From contig JAEZST010000022.1 of assembly GCA_023443865.1 (NCBI GenBank), positions 997,809-1,061,808 of the forward strand: a stretch of 64,000 nt of DNA, in the 5' to 3' direction. The notes beneath the pieces are model-generated. The model was not told where the DNA came from. It did not search any database and was given only the letters and a program-made list of their open reading frames with translations. Position numbers and translations under genes: made by a program. Shown here piece by piece: positions 60,184 through 64,000 of the stretch. Source of the stretch: Spirochaetota bacterium. GTDB taxonomy: Bacteria; Spirochaetota; Spirochaetia; Treponematales; Treponemataceae. Positions within the stretch are counted from its first letter, which is position 1. Each line of letters starts with the position of its first letter.

Positions 60184-60912
60184 ATGATAACCAGTGTCGC
60201 CGAAATCGCCGCGAGGGGCTTGACCGCCCTTTTGGCGCCGCAAACGTGCGCGGTATGCGGCGGGGCGGCTGAAGCGGGGATTCCCGTTTGCGACCGCTGT
60301 CTTGAAGAACGGTATTATCGGGAAGCCGCAAATCCCCGTCTTCTCCGCTGTTCGGTATGCGGCAGGCCGCTCCTTTCCGCCATAAACCGATGCGTGGGCT
60401 GCAGGACCGAGAAGGGCGCCTCCTCGCCATTGGACGGAATCCATGTCCTGTATCCCTACGACAGCGCGAATCAACTTTTGCTGACGGCCTGGAAAATAGC
60501 CGGCTTGCGCGGCCTATCTCCCTATTTTGCGCGGTGCTTCGCCCTCGCCCTGGCCCGGCTTGATGCCGGCGAGCGGGCAGTGATACCGGTTCCGCCGCGG
60601 CCGGGGAAGATCCGAGAACGGGGTTGGGATCAAATGGAGGAAATCGCGGCAATTCTCCGGAAACGACATCGGGTTAACGTAATGCGGCCCCTAACCAGAA
60701 AATCGGCTATACAGCAAAAAAAACTGGGACATGAGGAACGCCTCATGAATTTGAAGGGAGCGATTCGCTGCGAGCGTTTTGAGTCTTATCCTCCCAATGT
60801 TTACGTGATCGATGACCTAACGGCGACGGGGTCCACGCTGGAAGCCTGCGCTGAGGCCCTCAAATCGGCCGGCGCTGGAAAAGTTTACGGTTTGGCGCTG
60901 TTCTATGATTGA
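60184..60912 (+). CDS. comF: ComF-family phosphoribosyltransferase-like protein
   Basis: 242 residues from ATG 60184; the longer frame from TTG 60118 overlaps mutS. Two zinc-type CxxC pairs (TCAVCGG, VCDRCLEE) and a second set (LRCSVCGR, CVGCRTE) precede a type I PRTase domain with the PRPP loop VYVIDDLTATGSTLEAC. ComF proteins act in DNA uptake or nucleotide salvage; uptake machinery is not seen here. It ends 14 nt before a strong -35 box of the next operon. Confidence 0.85.
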   Translation: MITSVAEIAARGLTALLAPQTCAVCGGAAEAGIPVCDRCLEERYYREAANPRLLRCSVCGRPLLSAINRCVGCRTEKGASSPLDGIHVLYPYDSANQLLLTAWKIAGLRGLSPYFARCFALALARLDAGERAVIPVPPRPGKIRERGWDQMEEIAAILRKRHRVNVMRPLTRKSAIQQKKLGHEERLMNLKGAIRCERFESYPPNVYVIDDLTATGSTLEACAEALKSAGAGKVYGLALFYD

Positions 60913-60925
60913 TATTCCGGATTGC

Positions 60926-60954
60926 TTGACATTTTAAGCGGCATATGCTAGTTT
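60926..60954 (+). promoter_or_regulatory. Strong promoter of the rimP-nusA-infB operon
   Basis: Perfect TTGACA (60926-60931), 17 bp, TAGTTT (60949-60954), with an extended TGC just before the -10 (60946-60948). Predicted start near 60961, leaving a leader of about 100 nt. Confidence 0.85.
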
Positions 60955-60985
60955 CTTTATTGAACATTACTAGATTCTGTATTTT

Positions 60986-61012
60986 AAGGAGTCGTTCGAG
61001 CGGCTCCTTTTT
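60986..61012 (+). terminator. Terminator-like hairpin in the rimP leader (possible attenuator)
   Basis: AAGGAGTCG (60986-60994) pairs with CGGCTCCTT (61001-61009, one G-T pair) around TTCGAG and is followed by TTTTT (61008-61012). It lies between the promoter and the GTG start of rimP, so it could cut transcription early. No antiterminator stem or leader peptide is obvious by eye. Confidence 0.7.
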
Positions 61013-61064
61013 CATATACGGACCCAATCGTTCATGACCAAAAGGTCGGGGGAGTCATTCGGCA

Positions 61065-61517
61065 GTGGAATTCATTGCTCCGGAAAACATTCCGTATTTT
61101 CAAGACTGCGAACCCTTAATTCAGGGGCTTGGCTGTAGTCTCGTGGAGCTTGTAGTTTTCAAGCGTCATACAACCTGGCACATCAAGGTTGTCATAACCG
61201 GGCCCGAAGGCGTGGGCATAGCAGAATGCTCCCGGGTACACCGCGCCCTTTTACCGCGGCTAGAAGCCATACTGTCCTCCCAGGATATGTACGTCGAAGT
61301 AACTTCGCCCGGATTGGATCGCATACTGAAAAACGCCTCCGAGTTTTCCATTTTTACCGGTAAACAAGTGAAGGTTTGGAACTCCGATATTTCGGACTGG
61401 ATGGCCGGGACCGTCGTATCTTCGGACCGGGAAGCGGTGACCTTGCGCGCCGACGACAAAGATATGCGGATCCCCTATGGAAAAATATCAAAGGCGAAAT
61501 TGGCCGGCCCCCGATAA
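61065..61517 (+). CDS. rimP: RimP, 30S ribosome maturation factor
   Basis: 150 residues from GTG 61065 (GGGGGAG about 10 nt upstream). The N-terminal domain has LGCSLVELVVFKRHTTWHIKV and the family motif VHRALLPRLEAI; YVEVTSPGLDRILKNASEF marks the RimP core (split here). A short SH3-like C-terminal domain follows. It helps assemble the small subunit. Its place before nusA and infB is the standard bacterial order. Confidence 0.94.
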   Translation: MEFIAPENIPYFQDCEPLIQGLGCSLVELVVFKRHTTWHIKVVITGPEGVGIAECSRVHRALLPRLEAILSSQDMYVEVTSPGLDRILKNASEFSIFTGKQVKVWNSDISDWMAGTVVSSDREAVTLRADDKDMRIPYGKISKAKLAGPR

Positions 61518-61522
61518 TTCGA

Positions 61523-61834
61523 GTCGGCGTGGTTTCAAGGGATTTACCGACAAGCCGACGTTGAGTCGGCGTAGTTTCAAGGGATTTACCGACAAGCCGA
61601 CGTTGAGTCGGCGTGGTTTCAAGGGATTTACCGACAAGCCGACGTTGAGTCGGCGTAGTTTCAAGGGATTTACCGACAAGCCGACGTTGAGTCGGCGTAG
61701 TTTCAAGGGATTTACCGACAAGCCGACGTTGAGTCGGCGTAGTTTCAAGGGATTTACCAACAAGCCGACGTTGAGTCGGCGTAGTTTCAAGGGATTTACC
61801 AACAAGCCGACGTTGAGTCGGCGTAGTTTCAAGG
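61523..61834 (+). repeat. 42-bp tandem repeat array between rimP and nusA
   Basis: Seven full units start at 61523, 61565, 61607, 61649, 61691, 61733 and 61775, plus a partial eighth at 61817. The unit begins gtcggcgtagtttcaaggga and ends agccgacgttga. Variation is tiny: position 9 is g in units 1 and 3 and a elsewhere, and accgaca becomes accaaca in units 6 and 7. GCCGAC-GTTGA-GTCGGC at every junction can form a 6-bp hairpin. Each unit carries an AAGGG purine stretch, and the truncated last unit supplies the AAGGAG site (61831-61836) of nusA. It fills the whole 325-nt gap. Confidence 0.97.
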
Positions 61835-61842
61835 AGTCTTGA

Positions 61843-63306
61843 ATGTCCGCAGAAATGGCAGAAGCGATACGCCAACTAGTTCAGGAAAAAGGCATTGACG
61901 AGGATCTCGTGTTCAGGATGATTGAGGATACCCTCAAGGCCGCATATAAGCGAAAATACGGGATGAACGACAACGCGGTCGTTTCCTTTAACGCCGAGCA
62001 TACCGACGTTTCCATATATTCCAGAAAGACTATCGTGGACGGCGTATATAACCCGGTTGTGGAAATCGAGTTGGAAGAGGCGCTCGAGCTTGATCCTGAA
62101 TGCGAAGTAGGCGACGAGCTCCTGATCGAGGTAGACCCCCGGGAGTTTGACCGCATTTCCGTCCAGTCAGCGAAACAGACCGCGCATCAATCCATTCGGG
62201 ACATACAGAAAGATAGCCTGTATTCCGAATACAAGGATAAGGTAGGCGAGATCATTATCGGCTATTACCAGCGCGAGCGAAACGGCAATATCTACGTCGA
62301 TCTAGGCAAGGTTGAGGGAATCTTCCCCAAGAAATTCCAATCGCCCCGCGAGACGTATCGACAAAACGACCGCATTAAGGCGATGATCTCGGAAGTCCGG
62401 AAAACGCAAACCGGCCTCCAAATAGTCCTTTCTCGGACTGATCCCGATTTCGTGAGGCGTATCCTGGAACTTGAGGTTCCCGAGATTTACGACCGGACCG
62501 TGGAAATCCATAAGATAGTCAGGGAACCCGGATACCGGACCAAGGTAGCCGTTTCTTCGCACCGCGACGACGTTGACCCCGTTGGCGCCTGCGTGGGCCT
62601 TAAGGGCGTACGCATTCAGGCCGTAATACGGGAGTTGGAGGGCGAAAAGATCGATATCCTCAAATTCGATCCCGATCCCCGCGTCTTTATCCGAAACGCG
62701 CTGTCCCCTGCCGAGGTTAACGACGTCGTTATACTCGATGAGGTGAAACGGACCGCCCTCGCCGTCGTATCGGACCAGCAGTTTTCGCTCGCAATCGGCA
62801 AGCAGGGCCTGAACGTGCGCCTCGCCAACCGCCTTGCGGACTGGAGCATCGACGTAAAAACCGAAGAACAGTTCGCGGAGATGGACCTTACGGCCGAGTC
62901 GCGCAAGGCCGTCGAGAACCTCTTTAACGACGAGCCGCCCGTAGAGGAAATCTCCGACGTCGCCGAGTTGCCCGGCGTATCCGAAGAGCTTGTATCCGTG
63001 CTCCGTAACAACGGAATCGATAAAATAGAAAGCCTGCTTTCGATGGATAACGCCGCTATCGAAGCACTTGACGGCATGAACGGCGAACTATCGACCGCCC
63101 TTGAGGGGATTATCAAGGAAAACCTCGAAGTCGTGGAGGACGCGCCCGATACGGAAGCGGTTCTCGCGGCGGAACAGGGAGCGGTGGAAGAAAATGATTC
63201 GGAAGAATATGAATGTCCCGAATGCGGGGCTTCAATTACGATCGATATGACAACGTGTCCCAATTGTGGTATTGGTCTCAGCTTTGAATATGAGGACGAA
63301 GAATAG
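61843..63306 (+). CDS. nusA: NusA transcription factor with a C-terminal zinc-ribbon-like tail
   Basis: 487 residues: an N-terminal polymerase-binding domain (1-120), S1 (about 130-200; GNIYVDLGKVEGIFPKK), KH1 and KH2 (GYRTKVAVSSHRDDVDPVGACVGLKG, split; FSLAIGKQGLNVRLANRL), and one helix-hairpin-helix-like repeat (about 370-425; LPGVSEELVSVLRNNGI). The last 30 residues hold Cys458-Cys461...Cys472-Cys475 (CPEC, CPNC), a zinc-ribbon-like module not found in Escherichia coli NusA. It controls pausing, termination and antitermination. AAGGAG 6 nt upstream comes from the repeat array. Confidence 0.94.
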   Translation: MSAEMAEAIRQLVQEKGIDEDLVFRMIEDTLKAAYKRKYGMNDNAVVSFNAEHTDVSIYSRKTIVDGVYNPVVEIELEEALELDPECEVGDELLIEVDPREFDRISVQSAKQTAHQSIRDIQKDSLYSEYKDKVGEIIIGYYQRERNGNIYVDLGKVEGIFPKKFQSPRETYRQNDRIKAMISEVRKTQTGLQIVLSRTDPDFVRRILELEVPEIYDRTVEIHKIVREPGYRTKVAVSSHRDDVDPVGACVGLKGVRIQAVIRELEGEKIDILKFDPDPRVFIRNALSPAEVNDVVILDEVKRTALAVVSDQQFSLAIGKQGLNVRLANRLADWSIDVKTEEQFAEMDLTAESRKAVENLFNDEPPVEEISDVAELPGVSEELVSVLRNNGIDKIESLLSMDNAAIEALDGMNGELSTALEGIIKENLEVVEDAPDTEAVLAAEQGAVEENDSEEYECPECGASITIDMTTCPNCGIGLSFEYEDEE

Positions 63307-63314
63307 GATACTGT

Positions 63315-64000
63315 ATGGCCGAAGATCTTGAGAATACGCAGAAACCGAAGGTAATTCTGAATAAACAGAAAAAATCCGATCCCTCAATGGCTGACCAGTC
63401 CACTGCCGGAGCTTCGCAAGGCGAGAAGAAAAAGGTTGTCGTGGTTAAAAAGAAAACCCCGGCTTCCCATATTCCCGAGCCTCAGGAAACCCCGGTCAAG
63501 CGGACCGTTCACGTTATACCGGTGCATGGAAGCGACGCGGATAAACCAGCAGTCCCCCCGGCGGCAGAACCGGCCCCAAAGGCATCGGGCGAGAAAACCG
63601 AAGAGATTTCGCGGGAACGCCGCAAGCCTCAATCGATAGAATTAAGCCCCCCGCGGCCCAACGTTAAGGTCGGCAATCTCGCCGACCGCGGGCGGCCCGG
63701 TCCCAGGACGGGCGGCAATTATAACGGACCCCCTCGCGGCGGTTACGGTAACCGGGATAATTTCTCGGGTACCCAGGCACGCGAAGGCGCCGGTTCGCGC
63801 GGCCCCGGCGGCTACCAGGGCGGACCCTCAGGCCCCGGCGGCTACCAGGGCGGTTCATCCGGACCCGGCGGCTATCAGGGCGGACCCGGACGCGGCCCCG
63901 GCGGCTACCAGGGCGGACCCGGGCGCGGACCCGGCGGCTACCAGGGCGGACCCGGGCGCGGACCCGGCGGCTACCAGGGCGGACCCGGACGCGGCCCCGG
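63315..64000 (+). CDS. infB: InfB, translation initiation factor IF-2 (N-terminal part, continues past window)
   Basis: At least 228 residues, open at the window end. The start (MAEDLENTQKPKVILNKQK) and the Lys/Pro-rich then Gly-rich disordered N-terminus fit IF-2 of spirochaetes, as does the position after nusA. The GTPase domain lies beyond the window, so the call rests on context and N-terminal style. No strong ribosome-binding site precedes ATG 63315; coupling to nusA, 8 nt away, is likely. Confidence 0.82.
   Translation, partial: MAEDLENTQKPKVILNKQKKSDPSMADQSTAGASQGEKKKVVVVKKKTPASHIPEPQETPVKRTVHVIPVHGSDADKPAVPPAAEPAPKASGEKTEEISRERRKPQSIELSPPRPNVKVGNLADRGRPGPRTGGNYNGPPRGGYGNRDNFSGTQAREGAGSRGPGGYQGGPSGPGGYQGGSSGPGGYQGGPGRGPGGYQGGPGRGPGGYQGGPGRGPGGYQGGPGRGP
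63795..64000 (+). repeat. In-frame 30/33-bp repeats in infB encoding GPGGYQGGPGR
   Basis: The first units are 30 bp (GPGGYQGGPS, GPGGYQGGSS) and later ones 33 bp (ggccccggcggctaccaggg plus cggacccggacgc). At least five copies run to the window edge. All lengths are multiples of 3. The encoded Gly/Pro/Tyr/Gln/Arg tract resembles RGG/YGG-type low-complexity RNA-binding tails. Confidence 0.93.

Noticed and set aside
61523..61834. CRISPR-like array
   Set aside because: The units are contiguous and identical throughout, with no unique spacers and no cas genes nearby, so it is a plain tandem repeat.
61477..61842. Open frame across the 42-bp repeats encoding repeated SRRSFKGFTDKPTL peptides, ending exactly before nusA
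   Set aside because: A 42-bp unit without stop codons opens frames on both strands automatically. The start lies inside rimP in another frame, and there is no dedicated ribosome-binding site. Translation is not excluded, but sequence alone does not support it.
1..64000. Mobile elements, prophage, integration sites or second RNA genes
   Set aside because: No transposase, integrase, inverted terminal repeats or duplicated target sites were seen. The tRNA-Phe 3' end is not repeated nearby. No rRNA or other tRNA was found by eye.

Overview
The window is a chromosomal segment of a high-GC (roughly 58-60% by eye) spirochaete, most likely a Treponema relative (Treponemataceae/Spirochaetales). The evidence is the flagellar operon order flbB-fliK-flgD-flgE-flbD-motA-motB-fliL-fliM-fliY-fliO-fliP-fliQ-fliR-flhB-flhA-flhF-flhG. 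FlgE carries Lys165 and Cys178, the residue numbers I recall for the Treponema denticola lysinoalanine cross-link. A V-type ATPase operon contains a DUF2764 gene, and there are small spirochaete-type outer-membrane barrels. Nearly all of the window is ordinary core genome. I see no insertion sequence, prophage or CRISPR array.

Layout. 1-476 is the 3' end of a probable envelope protein. 548-22647 is one long same-strand motility block: hook assembly, stator, C-ring switch, export gate, FlhF/FlhG placement proteins, a FliA/WhiG-type sigma factor, a FapA/DUF342 protein and three less familiar genes, the last with a CheW-like tail. It ends at a bidirectional terminator facing a minus-strand outer-membrane protein. 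tRNA-Phe (23743-23818) has its own promoter and terminator. 23932-30319 holds an ankyrin protein with a TIR/deoxyribosyltransferase-like front end, murG, cvpA, a DNA polymerase III delta'-like gene and an AtoS/AtoC-type two-component pair. A divergent promoter region (30720-30824) separates a small J-domain gene from galM, which leads into the V-ATPase operon (31908-39090).

39212-45327 holds a CoA-acyltransferase-like protein lacking the expected catalytic His, ispG, two TPR proteins, tandem small barrels and a long uracil phosphoribosyltransferase. 45357-50002 is a minus-strand set (tmk, an unknown exported protein, aroB, a NifS-type desulfurase, thiI). 50046-57496 is an outer-membrane biogenesis cluster (tamB-like, bamA, skp). 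57512-60912 holds mutS and comF. 60926 to the end is the rimP-nusA-infB operon.

Most notable signals. (1) A 42-bp tandem array with 7 full copies and one partial copy fills the rimP-nusA gap; its last partial copy supplies the nusA ribosome-binding site. (2) A terminator-like hairpin lies in the rimP leader. (3) NusA ends in a zinc-ribbon-like CxxC...CxxC module. (4) At several loci the promoter sits so close to the start codon, with no Shine-Dalgarno, that leaderless mRNAs are predicted (J-domain gene, acyltransferase-like gene, ispG, murG, aroB, tamB). Genes inside operons mostly have normal ribosome-binding sites. (5) In-frame repeats expand FlhB, FliY and IF-2. All calls were made by reading the sequence; no search was run.
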